From contig CP091726.1 in the NCBI GenBank assembly GCA_022009835.1, forward strand, positions 620,001 through 684,000: a stretch of DNA of 64,000 nt, given 5' to 3'. Positions 1 through 10,212 of the stretch are shown here, piece after piece (position 1 is the stretch's first letter; each line of letters begins with the position of its first letter). The DNA comes from Bacilli bacterium. Its GTDB lineage: Bacteria; Bacillota_I; Bacilli_A; RF39; UBA660. Position numbers and translations under genes: made by a program. The notes under the pieces are model-generated. The model did no database searches and was not told where the DNA came from. It was given only the letters and a program-made list of their open reading frames with translations.

Positions 1-2092
1 ACAGGAGAAGTGTATTCAGTACTAATAAATAGTGCTTCTGATGTTTTATATAAATTATTATCTTTAGAAATAAAAGAAATAATAACAAATAATGAAATGG
101 ATAAAGCACTTATCTCAAAAATAAAGGCTCAAAAAATACCAGTAACAATAGAAGAGTATTATCTTACTGATAAATATCTTGAAGTTTATGAAAATATTGA
201 AGATGATAGAATAATCAAATCAATACAATTACTATTATATTATTTAAGTGAAGTGCAAAAGAGAAATTTATCACATTTTTCAAAAAAAGTAATAATAAAA
301 AAAGGATAATTCTTCTTTAATGATGGATATTCATACTAAAAGAAACTTAGAATTAACAGAATGCTTAAGAACTAAAGAAAGAATGTACTCACTATTATGG
401 CTTTTAGATAATACAAAGACCGCTATGGGAAGTAGAAGACTTAAATACTTTATTGAAAATCCACTTGTTGATATAACAAAAATAAATGAAAGATATAATG
501 TAGTATCCAAATTATTAGAAGAATTTATATTAGCGGACGAACTTCGTTCTGATTTATATGAAGTATATGATTTAGAGAGATTATGTGGAAGAATATCATT
601 TGGATCTGCTAATGCCAAAGATTTATTACAATTAAAGAACTCTCTAAAGGTATTACCTAGTATTAAAGAAAAATTAGAAAAAATAAATTACTATGATGAG
701 ATAAGACCATTAAATGAATTGTATGAATTATTGGAAAGAGCAATAAATGAAGATGCCCCTAATGGATTAAAAGATGGATTTCTTATTAAAGAAGGATATT
801 CCAGTGAATTAGATGAACTTAAAAGTTTAAGTAAGGGTGGTAAAGACTTTATAAGTAATTTTGAAAGAGAAGAAAAAGAAAGAACAGGCATAAAAGGCTT
901 AAAAGTAGGTTTTAATAAAGTATTTGGTTATTATATTGAAGTAAGTAATTCCTACCTATCAATGATTACTGATGATATGGGATATACTAGAAAACAAACA
1001 CTTGCTAATTGTGAGAGATTTATTAATCCAATATTAAAAAGAGAAAAAGAAGATATAATTTTATCATCAGAAGATAAAATAATCAATTTAGAATATAATT
1101 TATTTATTGAAATAAAGGGATAAATGTAAAGAATATATTGGTATATTACAAAATAATGCTAAGGTAATTAGTGAAATAGATGTATTAAGTTCTTTTGCTT
1201 ATGTCAGTGAAAAGTATGGTTATGTAAGACCAATATTAAATAGTACTAATGAAATTAAAATAATATCTTCTAGACATCCAGTTGTTGAAAATGTTTTAAA
1301 AGATGCTGAATATGTACCTAATGATATAATTATGGATAATAATACAGATATCATACTTATAACAGGTCCTAACATGGCAGGTAAGAGTACTTATATGCGA
1401 CAACTTGGTATTATTGCTATTATGGCACAAATAGGTTGTTTTGTACCTGCTGAAGAAGCAAGTTTACCAGTATTTGATAAAATATTTACTAGAATTGGAG
1501 CCTCTGATGATTTAGTAAGTGGTGAGTCTACCTTCATGGTAGAAATGATGGAGGCTTCTCGTGCTATTAAGAATGCTACAAGTAAAAGTTTGATTTTGTT
1601 TGATGAATTAGGTAGAGGAACCGCTACTTATGATGGAATGAGTTTAGCAGAAGCTATTCTAGAATATATTGCTAATAATATAAAATGTAAAACACTATTC
1701 TCAACCCACTATCATGAACTTACTGAAATGGAAAAGACATTGCCAAATTTAAAAAATAAACATGTATCCGCTATTGAAGAAAATGGTAATATTACATTTT
1801 TTTACATAAAGTAAAAAGATGGTTCAGTTGATAAAAGTTATGGTATTAATGTAGCCACACTAGCGGGTCTACCAAAAAGAAGTAATTGATAGAGCTAATA
1901 TTATTTTTAAAAAGAATATGAAACAAAAAGAAAATAAAAAAACATCTTCTGTTCAAATAGCCTTACCACTTAACTTTGAAGAAAAAGAAGAGTGTAGTTG
2001 AAGAAGAATTAAAAAAAATAGATATATTAAATATTACACCAATTGAAGCAATAAATATATTAAGTAAATTAAAAAGAAAAAAAGTAAAATAG
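1..2092 (+). CDS. mutS: DNA mismatch repair protein MutS (5' end outside window)
   Basis: MutS binds mismatched DNA and starts repair. The window opens inside the connector domain, followed by the lever and clamp region (about 320-1120) and the ATPase. The ATPase has the Walker A motif GPNMAGKST near 1366, the segment FDELGRGTATYDG near 1600 and STHYHELTE near 1700, all typical of MutS rather than MutS2. The tail ends in a lysine-rich stretch at TAG 2090-2092. The frame is broken near 305, 1120, 1812 and in the tail, always at A or T runs, so sequencing error is the likely cause. In Bacillus subtilis mutS lies beside the miaB-ymcA-cotE block; here miaB-ymcA is 50 kb away. Identification is secure. 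Confidence 0.95.
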
Positions 2093-2162
2093 AACTAAAT
2101 ATTATAAAAAAACTATTGATATAAAAAAACACAAAAATACTTTTATACTATGAATAGGTGAT

Positions 2163-2568
2163 ATGAATGAAAAAAAATTAAATAAAAAAAGGGGTTTACT
2201 TTTAATAGAATTATTAGTAGTTATAGTAATACTAATAGTTATAATGGCAATAGCCATACCAAGTGTAACTTCTTCAATAGAAAGAAGTAAAGATAAACAA
2301 AAACAACAAGTAATAAAAATTGTTGTAACAGCAGCAGAATTATACTGTGATAGTCATAGAAATAGTTGTACTAGTAATAGTATTACTATCAAAACATTAA
2401 TAGATAATAAATATTTAACAGCAGTGGAAGCTAAAGATCCTTTCTATGAAAAAGAGAACTATCTGTGGCTTTGTACAAAAAAATAATAATGGTACCTATA
2501 CCTTCCAAGAAAGAACAACCTGTGATAGTAGTTGTAGTACTGGTACAAATTGTGTAAAAATTGATTAG
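2163..2568 (+). CDS. Type IV pilin-like (pseudopilin) protein
   Basis: A short protein starting with a basic stretch and a prepilin-type segment (GLLLIELLVVIVIL), followed by one hydrophobic helix. This is the class III signal cleaved by a prepilin peptidase, as in ComGC-like and type II pseudopilins. The C-terminal part has several cysteines (CDSHRNSC, then TTCDSSC), suggesting disulfides outside the membrane. The frame breaks at an A run near 2480; reading through gives a stop at 2566-2568. The usual GFTLIEL is altered to GLLLIEL. Related prepilin-like genes follow at 5449 and 5792. The assembly it belongs to is not visible here. Confidence 0.72.
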
Positions 2569-2582
2569 TAAGGTGGTTTTTG

Positions 2583-3744
2583 ATGAAAATAATTTTTAAT
2601 AAAATATGGAGAATTAACAACAAAAAAAGATAATAGAAAAGTATTTATTAATATTCTTTATAATAATATAAAAAAAGCGTTAGTAGATTATAAAGTAAAT
2701 ATAATAAAAAAACAAGAGATAGAATGTATATTGAAACAACAGAAAATATTGATGAAATAGTAGATATTTTTAAAAAAATATTTTTTTGGTATTCATAGTA
2801 TAGTAGTAGCTACTCGTGTTAATACTAATATTGAGGAAATAGAAGCTACAGTACTAGAAGTAGTTAAAACAATAGATTTTACTACCTTTAAAGTAGAAAC
2901 AAATAGAGCTGATAAATCTTTTCCTATAAATAGTATGGACTTTTCTAGAAGAATAGGCTCATTAGTATTAAAAAATATTGAAGGAAAAAAAGTAGATGTT
3001 CATAATCCGGATTACTTATTACATATAGAAATAAGAAAAGATTATACTTATATATATCATAAAGAAGTCAAAGCTTCTGGTGGATACCCTGTTTCAGTAG
3101 CAGGTAAGGGATTACTTATGTTATCAGGAGGAATTGATTCCCCAGTTGCAGGTTATCTTGCAATGAAAAGGGGAATCAAGATAGAATGTGTTTATTTTGA
3201 ATCGCCTCCACATACTAGTATAATGGCTAAAAATAAAGTCAAAAAACTAGTGGAAGAACTTACAAAATATGATGCGAGTATAACGTTAAATGTGGTGAAG
3301 TTTACAGACATACAAGAGGCAATATATAAAAATATTGACCCTACATATATGATAACCATAATGCGTAGAATGATGTATCGAATAAGTGAAAAAATCATGG
3401 AAAAAACTTCATGTTTATGTTTAATAAATGGTGAAAGTGTTGGTCAAGTAGCAAGTCAAACATTAACTAGTATGTCGGTTATTAATAGTGTAACTAATGT
3501 ACCAGTAATAAGACCAGTAGCATGTTTGGATAAACTAGAAATAATAGATATATCTAGAAAGATTGGTACATATGAAACATCAATTTTACCTTATGAAGAT
3601 TGCTGTACCATCTTTTTACCAAAACATCCAGTAATTAATCCTAATATCAACAAAGCTATTGAATATGAAAATAGTTTTGATTATAATACCTTAATAGATA
3701 AAGCAGTAAATGAAAGAGAAATAATTGAAATTAAAAAGAAATAA
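2583..3744 (+). CDS. thiI: tRNA 4-thiouridine synthase ThiI
   Basis: ThiI adenylates U8 of tRNA and transfers sulfur to form 4-thiouridine. The N-terminal THUMP region lies at about 2583-2990, followed by the PP-loop ATPase with SGGIDSP near 3124. The C-terminal motif YEDCCTIF near 3592 is typical of the family. No rhodanese domain follows, as in Bacillus ThiI, which depends on a dedicated cysteine desulfurase. ATG 2583 follows a weak AAGGTGG. The N-terminal third is broken in several frames at A and T runs (2620-2790); from 2935 the frame is intact. Confidence 0.93.
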
Positions 3745-3839
3745 CAACAAGTTTGATATTTAGAAAAAAATTACCATTAAAAATATATGTATTAAATTAA
3801 TAATATTTCACACCCTATTAGTGTAGGAGGTGAAACGAA

Positions 3840-4049
3840 ATGAGTAACAATACAAATAGCAAAATGTTAGTACCTGGAGCTAAACAAGCTATCGAAAAAA
3901 TGAAATATGAAATAGCTAACGAGTTTGGTGTTAATTTAGGACCAGATACAACATCAAGAGCTAATGGATCAGTTGGTGGAGAAATTACTAAAAGATTAGT
4001 AAGATTAGGACAAAACCAAATTAGTGGATCTAACTACCAATCTAAGTAG
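3840..4049 (+). CDS. Alpha/beta-type small acid-soluble spore protein
   Basis: A complete 69-residue protein with the conserved segments of alpha/beta SASPs: KYEIANEFGV near residue 22 and GSVGGEITKRLV near residue 43. These proteins coat spore DNA, protect it from UV and are degraded by the Gpr protease at germination; the E-[IF]-A-[NS]-EFGV region contains the usual cleavage site. The start follows a strong AGGAGGTGA with ideal spacing. It is the best evidence in the window that the organism forms endospores. Monocistronic, followed by a terminator. A sigma-G promoter is expected but I cannot place one confidently. Confidence 0.95.
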   Translation: MSNNTNSKMLVPGAKQAIEKMKYEIANEFGVNLGPDTTSRANGSVGGEITKRLVRLGQNQISGSNYQSK

Positions 4050-4061
4050 TTAATAATATAG

Positions 4062-4088
4062 AAGGCAACTTAACAAGGTTGCTTTTTA
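4062..4088 (+). terminator. Rho-independent terminator after the SASP gene
   Basis: Eight-pair stem around GCAAC/GTTGC with an 8-nt loop, followed by TTTTT. Confidence 0.8.
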
Positions 4089-4166
4089 ATTTACATATAA
4101 TTATAGTTTTCCTATTTTCAAAATGACAAAAATGTATTATAATTAAATTATAAAGGAGAATAAAAA

Positions 4167-5440
4167 ATGAGAAGAAAGAAAAGTAATAAATTAATATTAA
4201 TTATAATTGTATTAGTACTTTTTACTTATAGTAGGAGTAGGAATATACTACTTATTAAATAAAAAAAGATAAAGATATTATAAAAAGAAGATAAAAAAAT
4301 ACTATGATAAAAACTAAACACACTAGAAGAAGCAAATACATTTGCTAAAGATAAAAAAATATTAAAATAAATATCAATTATGATTATAGTGATACTATTG
4401 AAAAAGATAAAATAATTAGTCAAAGTATTAAAAAAGGTGATAGTCTAAAAGATATTACTGAATTAACGATAGAAGTATCATTAGGAAAATTAGATAAAGA
4501 AAAATTAGCTAGTGATGGTATAAATGAATTAGGTAGAGTACCTATTATGATGTATCATGGAATTAGAGATAAAACTAAAAATAGTACTGGAACAGTAGGA
4601 GGAAATGTAGATAAAGATGGCTATAATAGAACACCAGAAGCTTTTAAAAAAGATTTAGAGTTCTATTACGAAAATGGTTATGAAATGATAAGACTAGAAG
4701 ACTATATAAATGGAAAAGTAACCGCTGGTTATGGAAAAAGTCCAATAATTCTTACTTTTGATGATGGAAATGAAGATAATATAAGAGTAACAGGATTAGA
4801 TGATAATGATAATATTATTATTGATAAAAATAGTGCTGTAGGTATATTAGAAGAATTTAAAAAAGAACACAAAGATGTTAATGTAACTGCTACTTTCTTT
4901 GTAAATGGTGGTATCTTTAATCAAAGTGAATATAATGATAAAATATTAAAATGGATGGTAGAAAATGGTTATGATATTGGAAATCATACTCAAACTCATC
5001 TAGATATTAAAAAAATCAAGTAGTGATAGAGTCCAAAAAAAGAAATAGCTTATGTATATGATGAATTAGAAAAAGTAATACCAGGAAAGTATGTCAAGAT
5101 AATAGCATTACCATTTGGAAGTCCTTATGTAAAAAGTCATGATAATTTTAAATATGTATTATCTAGTACTTATAACAATAAAACATATGAAACAGAAGCT
5201 GCTTTAAGAGTAGGATGGGAACCAGAAGTATCATGCTTTAATAAAGATTTTGATAAAACATTCCTAAAAAGATGCCGTGCTTATGATAATAATGGTAAAG
5301 AATTTGATATCGATATGGTATTTAATAGTATATTAAAAACAACTAAATATATATCAGATGGAAATCCAGATACTATTGTAGTTAAAGAAAAAGACAAAGA
5401 TAAATTAATTACTACTGATAAAAAAATAATAACTTACTAG
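4167..5440 (+). CDS. Membrane-anchored polysaccharide deacetylase with PASTA-like segment
   Basis: A basic N terminus and one membrane helix are followed by a short PASTA-like segment (about 4320-4490) and a NodB-type carbohydrate esterase 4 domain. Visible CE4 motifs are the metal/catalytic TFDDGNEDN near 4755 and GNHTQTHLDI near 4980. Proteins of this type remove N- or O-acetyl groups from cell-wall glycans outside the membrane. The PASTA-like part ends in a typical IEVSLG strand and may bind peptidoglycan. The frame is broken near 4230, 4270, 4315, 4370 and 5020. Exact substrate unknown. It ends 8 bp before the next gene. Confidence 0.82.
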
Positions 5441-5448
5441 GAGGAATT

Positions 5449-5799
5449 ATGAAACTAAATAATCGAGGCTTTGCCATAACTAGTGTATTATATGGATTAC
5501 TTATATTATTTGTATTATTAACAGGTTCTTATCTAACATTATTAGGAACTAAAAAGAGTAGACTAGATACAATTGCTAGTGATATTGAAAATAAATATGA
5601 TTTTAATATAACATTACCAATTAACCAAACAATAACTTATCCATATAAAGCACCATATACAGGTAAATATACATTTAATAATAATTGTATTCAATATTTA
5701 TATAAAAATAAAGAATATAATACTGGTGAAATAAATTGTACAGGTAATCTTATTGAGACAAGATGTCATGGTAGTGAAGGTGGTAATACCTGTGAATAG
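5449..5799 (+). CDS. Prepilin-like surface protein
   Basis: A 116-residue protein with a short polar leader, RGFAITSVLYGLLILFVLL, then one helix and an extracellular part rich in Tyr, Asn and Cys. The leader resembles a type IV prepilin signal but lacks the +5 glutamate of classical pilins. The downstream TYPYKAPYTGKYTFN segment looks like a beta-sandwich edge. It follows AGGAGGAATT and overlaps the next gene by 8 bp, so the two are probably translated together. Confidence 0.6.
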   Translation: MKLNNRGFAITSVLYGLLILFVLLTGSYLTLLGTKKSRLDTIASDIENKYDFNITLPINQTITYPYKAPYTGKYTFNNNCIQYLYKNKEYNTGEINCTGNLIETRCHGSEGGNTCE

Positions 5800-6168
5800 A
5801 AGAGGGTTTACTTTAATAGAAGTAATATTAGTAATTGTAATAATAGCAATATTATCATTAATATTAATACCAAATGTAATGTTATTTGTTGATAAAAAAA
5901 TAATGTTAGTATGTGCGAAAAAGTTAAAAGATAATATTATAAGTTCTACTAAGATGTATGTAAATGAAAAATAAATATGAATTAGGTTTTGATTGCAATG
6001 TGGTTAAAACAATTACTTTTCAAACACTAATAGATGCTGGAAAAATAACTGGACCAGTAACAAATCCAATAACAAAAGAACAAGTAAATGGTACTGTTAC
6101 AGTGACATATAATTGTGATAGTAAGACATTTTTCTTATGAAGTTAATGGAATAAATTGTAATAAATAA
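5792..6168 (+). CDS. Type IV prepilin-like protein
   Basis: Starts at GTG 5792, overlapping the previous stop. It carries a canonical prepilin site, RRGFTLIEVILVIVIIAI, with the +5 Glu. The rest is a short pseudopilin body with paired cysteines near the end (FDCN, YNCD, INCNK). The frame breaks at about 5970 and 6132 in A and T runs; the corrected reading ends at TAA 6166-6168. With the genes at 2163 and 5449 this suggests a pseudopilus or competence-type fibre, but no assembly ATPase or prepilin peptidase is in the window. Confidence 0.75.
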
Positions 6169-6229
6169 AAAAAGTTATTGTTTTTTATAAAAAAATATGA
6201 TAAAATTATAGAGAATAGGAGGGTCGTTT

Positions 6230-6622
6230 ATGGCACTAAATAAATTAAAAAAATTTGTAACTGAAGAAGTTATGGATGAAGTAAGTGAAGACGAATACTA
6301 CGATGCAGAAAAAGTAACTATTCCAAGTGGTAGTGGAAAGATGATTTTATTAGAACCAAGAGCATATTCTGAAAGTCAACAAATAGCAGATCATCTTAAG
6401 AAAAGAAACACCGTTGTAGTAAACATGAAAAGAGTAACTCCCGATCAAGCTAAAAGAATAGTAGATTTTTTAAGTGGAACCGTTTATGCAATTGGAGGAG
6501 ATCTTCAAAAAATAGGTGGAGGAATATTCTTATGTACTCCTAAAAATGTAAATGTAGAAGGTTCAATCACTGAAGAAGATGAAAAAGGAAAAAAGAAAAG
6601 TGATCCAGATTTAGAATGGTAG
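6230..6622 (+). CDS. sepF: Cell division protein SepF
   Basis: A 130-residue protein with an N-terminal amphipathic segment (MALNKLKKFVTEE), which in SepF binds membrane, and the conserved core from GKMILLEPRAYSES to GTVYAIGGDLQKIGGGIFL. SepF binds FtsZ filaments and tethers the Z-ring at the septum. Intact frame, RBS TAGGAGGG. It is followed after 18 bp by a DivIVA-like gene, as in the division cluster of other Firmicutes, although the usual intervening ylmG-ylmH genes are missing here. Confidence 0.94.
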   Translation: MALNKLKKFVTEEVMDEVSEDEYYDAEKVTIPSGSGKMILLEPRAYSESQQIADHLKKRNTVVVNMKRVTPDQAKRIVDFLSGTVYAIGGDLQKIGGGIFLCTPKNVNVEGSITEEDEKGKKKSDPDLEW

Positions 6623-6640
6623 ATAAGTAGGTGACTTTTT

Positions 6641-7078
6641 ATGAAGAGATTTAATGTAGTTAATGAAGGCTACAATATTGAAGAAGTAAATAGATTTATT
6701 GATATTGTTATCAAAAGATTAGAAAAATTAAATAATGAAAATGCTATGTTACAGGCAAAAATCTCTTCATTAGAAGATAAATTAAAAAGAAGAGAAAGTA
6801 AGTGAAATAAAAAGTAACTGAAGCAATAATGGCCGCTAGAGAAACATCTGATAGAATTAAAAGTCTAGCTAGAGAAGAAGCTAACATGATAGTGGAAGCA
6901 GCTCGTAATAATGCCAATGCTATAGTACATGAAGCATTATTAAATGCTGAAAAAACAGAACATGAAGCTATGTTATTAAAAAAGAATATTACTGTATAAA
7001 AAAATAGAGTAAAAAAATATAATAAAATCCCAACTTGAAATAGCGGATGATTTAGATAAATACGATTTAGATAAATAA
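6641..7078 (+). CDS. DivIVA/GpsB-like coiled-coil protein
   Basis: Reading through frame breaks near 6795, 6985 and 7010 gives about 145 residues. The N terminus (FNVVNEGYNIEEVNRFID) matches the DivIVA lipid-binding domain pattern, followed by a heptad-rich coiled coil with many Glu, Ala and Lys (VTEAIMAARETSDRI, AREEANMIVEAARNNA). DivIVA marks strongly curved membrane at septa and poles. The protein is shorter than B. subtilis DivIVA. Its place directly after sepF supports the call. The true C terminus depends on resolving the A runs near 7010. Confidence 0.82.
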
Positions 7079-7095
7079 AGAAGGAGGCCCTAACC

Positions 7096-7189
7096 ATGAA
7101 TAATATTAATTTAAATAGATTAAATAATGTTAACTACAAATTAACTCAAAAATTATAAAATGGGGGGTTGTTTATCTTACTATAAATAA
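7096..7189 (+). CDS. Short leader ORF upstream of surface-protein gene, copy 1
   Basis: ATG 7096 follows AAGGAGG with good spacing. As written, the frame stops at TAA 7156-7158 after about 20 codons. Removing one A from the run at 7148-7152 joins it to the part shared with the second copy at 11248 (QNYKMGG). Beyond that the ending depends on the G run: six Gs give GGCLSYYK, seven give GGLFILL. The ORF sits just 5' of a strong terminator hairpin, so I read it as a possible leader peptide for attenuation. It could instead be a small peptide gene; its translation is unproven. Confidence 0.4.
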
Positions 7190-7264
7190 AAAGAAATATA
7201 GATAAAATAAATAGAGACTATGAAATAACTAATAGAAATATTAGTGATTTTTCATAGTCTTTTT
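7145..7264 (+). promoter_or_regulatory. Conserved leader with terminator/attenuator hairpin, copy 1
   Basis: About 120 bp nearly identical to 11264-11383. It contains an AT-rich stretch and then a long hairpin, AGACTATGAAA (7215) pairing with TTTCATAGTCT (7250-7260), with an inner ACTAAT/ATTAGT helix and a T run. It lies between the leader ORF and the RBS of the surface-protein gene, where readthrough must occur for expression. Presence of the same block before two paralogous genes indicates regulation rather than chance. Confidence 0.7.
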
Positions 7265-7285
7265 CTATTAAAAAGGAGTATGGTT

Positions 7286-8746
7286 ATGAGGAAAGTAAAA
7301 GTTAGAACATTATATCTAATAGCTATTATAGTGGGAGGCTTAGTAGGGTTAGCAACAAAGTCTACTTATGCGATGTTTACAGCATCTGCTGAAATAGATA
7401 ATCCAATATGTATGAGTACTAATTTAACTAGTGAAGAAGAGACTATTGAAACAATGGAAGTGGTGGTGACTGCTGGTGAAAAGAAGACAGTACCAGTTAC
7501 TATTAATAATACTAGTACTAATACAGTAGGTTATTCAGTATGGTATACTTCACCATCTGATAAAGTAAAGATAGGAATAAAACTATCTAATTCCGATAGT
7601 AGTAATTCAACTGGTACAATAAGTAGTAATGGTAGTAAGAAAGTATATGTCCAAATTATTAATAATTCTACAAGTAGTGTTACAATAACATTAGGAGTAA
7701 TATCTAATAAGACATCAAATGATATGACATTAATACCTAATACAGAACTTGATTTTTAGTGTTAATTTAGTTACTTATATTAAAAAAACTTATATACTAA
7801 TACTGCAAAGACAACAACTACAGTAAATAATATAACATATAATTTAGCTTCATCAGTGGGACTTATGAATGATAGAAAGGGTAGTATGTCTACTGGAATA
7901 GATGCTGGTAATATTAGATACTATGGAGCAAGCCCAAATAACTATATATATTTTAATTGTTCTGATTATAGTAATCAATCCTCAGATACATGTGAAACAT
8001 GGAGAATAGTAGGGGTATTTGATGGTAAGGTAAAGATAATGAGAGGTAGTGTAATAGGCTCTTATTCATGGGATAGTAGTGCTAGTAGTACAAATTCTGG
8101 TTATGGAGTAAATGAATGGTCACAGGCTGATTTAATGAAACTATTAAATAGTGGCTATAATAGTGAAAGTGTTGGAGGAAGTCTATACTGGAATGCTAAG
8201 AGTGGAACATGTTATAGTAGTAAAAACAATGGTACAAAAGCATGTGACTTTACAAGTACAGGATTAAAGAATGATACGACAAGAAATATGATCACAGAGA
8301 CAACGTATTATACAAGAGGACATAATAGTAATAGTATATTTGTAGGAGCAATGTATGATAAAGAAAGAGTAAGTGGAACAGTAGTTAGTGCAACACCACC
8401 AAGGACATTAACATGGACAGGTAAAGTAGCAGTTGCCTATCCAAGTGATTATGGATATGCAGCAGACTTAAGTTTGTGCCAAAAGCAATTAGGTTCTTAC
8501 AATGATGCAACATGTACAGCGAATAACTGGATGAAGAATATATTAGCACCAAATTATGGATGGTTATTGACCCCGAACTCCGGCGGTGCGGATAGTGCGT
8601 GGGGTGTGCATTCGTCCGGCTACGTCAGCCTCTACAACTTTGCCTATGCTGCGGGCGGGGTGGCGCCAGTCCTTTCTCTGGCATCTGAACTAGATATCGG
8701 GTCAGGATCAGGTACGAGTAGTTCACCATATCAGTTATCTGTGTAG
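7286..8746 (+). CDS. TasA/SipW-type secreted protein with FGE-like variable C-terminal domain
   Basis: The start chosen is ATG 7286, 7 bp after AAGGAG. The N terminus has a membrane segment ending in KSTYAMFTASAE, resembling the SipW-dependent signal of TasA-like biofilm proteins. A beta-rich domain with conserved Thr/Asn follows (to about 7750), then frame breaks near 7755 and 7785. The long second half contains NIRYYGASPNNYIYFNC, TWRIVGVFDGKVKIM and WTGKVAVAYPSDYGYAADL. Its end, WLLTPNSGG...APVLSL then SGTSSSPYQL, resembles the formylglycine-enzyme/C-type-lectin-like folds of diversity-generating targets. Probably secreted and surface-displayed. A paralogue lies at 11401. The DNA for residues after WLL is strikingly GC-rich (see 8571). 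Confidence 0.72.
8571..8684 (+). other. GC-rich patch inside surface-protein gene (candidate variable region)
   Basis: By hand count 66 of the 100 bases 8571-8670 are G or C, against clearly AT-rich flanks in the same gene. The patch encodes NSGGADSAWGVHSSGYV and on to GGVAPVL, ending at the C terminus of the lectin-like domain, exactly where variable regions of diversity-generating retroelements lie. A-to-N mutagenesis of an AAY-rich template raises GC in this way. No reverse transcriptase or template repeat was found in the window, so a trans-acting retroelement or imported cassette is inference. Confidence 0.5.
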
Positions 8747-8760
8747 CAGATGACTGATAT

Positions 8761-8935
8761 GACAAGAATGGTAGGAAAAACTTGTCAAAAAAAGGCCTCC
8801 CTAGCGTTCGGTGATCCGCTGGGGGGCCAGGCAAGCGAAGCTTGTCTTCATGAATACTAAGTAAGAACGGTAGGAAGAACTAGAAGCATGAGTGGATGAA
8901 AGGAGGCGGTATAGTTGGTATCCGCCTTTAGGGGG
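8761..8935 (+). other. GC-elevated hairpin region downstream of the variable patch
   Basis: The 375 bp between the surface-protein gene and vanZ hold no credible ORF but several structures. GACAAG/CTTGTC spans 8761-8786. A 12-bp hairpin GGCCTCCC..GGGGGGCC with one bulge spans 8794-8828. A tight stem with triloop GAA, GCAAGC-GAA-GCTTGT, spans 8830-8846. GGCGG/CCGCC spans about 8903-8927. A 19-bp near-direct repeat (17 of 19 identical) occurs at 8764-8782 and 8863-8881. Small GC-rich hairpins shortly after the variable region are known to help homing in the Bordetella phage retroelement; that role here is conjecture. Confidence 0.45.
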
Positions 8936-8980
8936 AAAATTTAAAAAAATTTAAAAAAATATTGTAAATGTTAAAATAAA

Positions 8981-9032
8981 AAAACTGATAAATTTGTCAA
9001 TGTTAAAAGTTGATAATTATTATCAGTTTTTT
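8981..9032 (+). terminator. Terminator before vanZ
   Basis: AAAACTGATAA pairs with TTATCAGTTTT, followed by a T run. An alternative smaller stem TGATAAT/ATTATCA overlaps its 3' arm. Confidence 0.6.
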
Positions 9033-9121
9033 CTATATTATAGAAAATAAATAAAAATATATTGTAAAAAAAGACTAAAAAAAGATATAATTAATATGTA
9101 GTAAGAAGAGGAGATGGTATT

Positions 9122-9751
9122 GTGATAAAAGAAGCAATAATGGAAGTATTACCAGATGTTTGGCCTATGTTAATAATAATAACTGTTATAATATCAAGTT
9201 TAAGAATAACATATCTAATAACTAAACATAAAAAAAGTGTTTTTATTACATAAAGAAATAATATATTTATTAGCAATAATATATATATTATGTTTATTCC
9301 ATGTTGTAACATTTCAAGATATAAACTATGGAGAATCTAATTTTTATACCTTTTTAAAGAAATATTTAGATATAGTATAGGATCAAATAAGTTTATAAAA
9401 AAATGTTCTTGGTAATATAATATTATTTATACCATTTGGTTTTTTTATCATCATACTTATTAAAAAAATAGAAAACTTGGAGTAATAACTATTCTTACTA
9501 TAATAGCATCAGGTACTATAGAAACAGTTCAATATTATATTGGAAGAGTATTTGATATAGATGATATCATATTAAATTTATTAGGTGGTATTATAGGATT
9601 CTTAATTTATATTGGAATAGATGCTATTAGAAATAAAAGTAAAAAGTATTAAAAAAATGATACAGTATTAGATATATTAATAATAATTATACTAGTACTA
9701 GCAATGATATATTCATTTAACATAAATATATTTAATTTGATAGGGGGATAA
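9122..9751 (+). CDS. VanZ-family membrane protein
   Basis: Starts at GTG 9122 after AAGAGGAGA. The corrected protein has about five hydrophobic helices. The VanZ core is visible as NVLGNIILFIPFGFF near 9410 and GTIETVQYYIGRVFDIDD near 9515, followed by ILNLLGG. VanZ-like proteins are membrane proteins linked to teicoplanin resistance and envelope stress; their biochemistry is unsettled. Frames break near 9230, 9350, 9400, 9465 and 9650. It ends 1 bp before ybeY, so it probably shares a transcript with the ybeY-dgkA-cdd group. Confidence 0.8.
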
Positions 9752-9752
9752 T

Positions 9753-10197
9753 ATGTTTGAAATATTTAATGAAAGTAATAAAGAAATAAAAAGAAATAGA
9801 TAAATTACAAGAATATATGAAGTTTGTCGTAGAAAAAAATTAGAAATACCTACTGCTATATTTAATATAATATTTGTAGATAATGAAAGAATTCATGAAA
9901 TAAATAAAAGAATATCGTAAGGTAGACAGAGTAACTGATGTTATATCATTTGCTCTAGAAGATAATCAAGATATCGTTTATGAAGATTTTCGTTTACTAG
10001 GAGATATATATATAGCTATTGATGTTGCTTATGACCAAGCTATTGAGTACAATCACTCTAGAGAAAGAGAGGTATGCTTTTTAGCTACTCATGGAGTATT
10101 ACATCTATTAGGTTATGATCATATGACTGAAGATGAAGAAAAAGAAATGTTTGGTATTCAGGAAGAATTACTAAAAGAATATGGAATAAATAGATAA
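9753..10197 (+). CDS. ybeY: Endoribonuclease YbeY
   Basis: YbeY is a metal-dependent RNase for 16S rRNA 3' maturation and ribosome quality control. The zinc site THGVLHLLGYDHMTEDEEKEMF near 10088 is the diagnostic H3xH5xDH signature. Two breaks near 9790 and 9830 and one near 9907 are at A runs. The conserved order ybeY-dgkA-cdd is the same as in B. subtilis; the era GTPase that normally follows is absent here. Confidence 0.94.
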
Positions 10198-10212
10198 TAT
10201 CAGGAGGACACT

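Noticed and set aside
8571..8684. Chimeric assembly or contaminating GC-rich read
   Set aside because: The reading frame runs unbroken into and out of the patch and the encoded residues complete a sensible domain ending.
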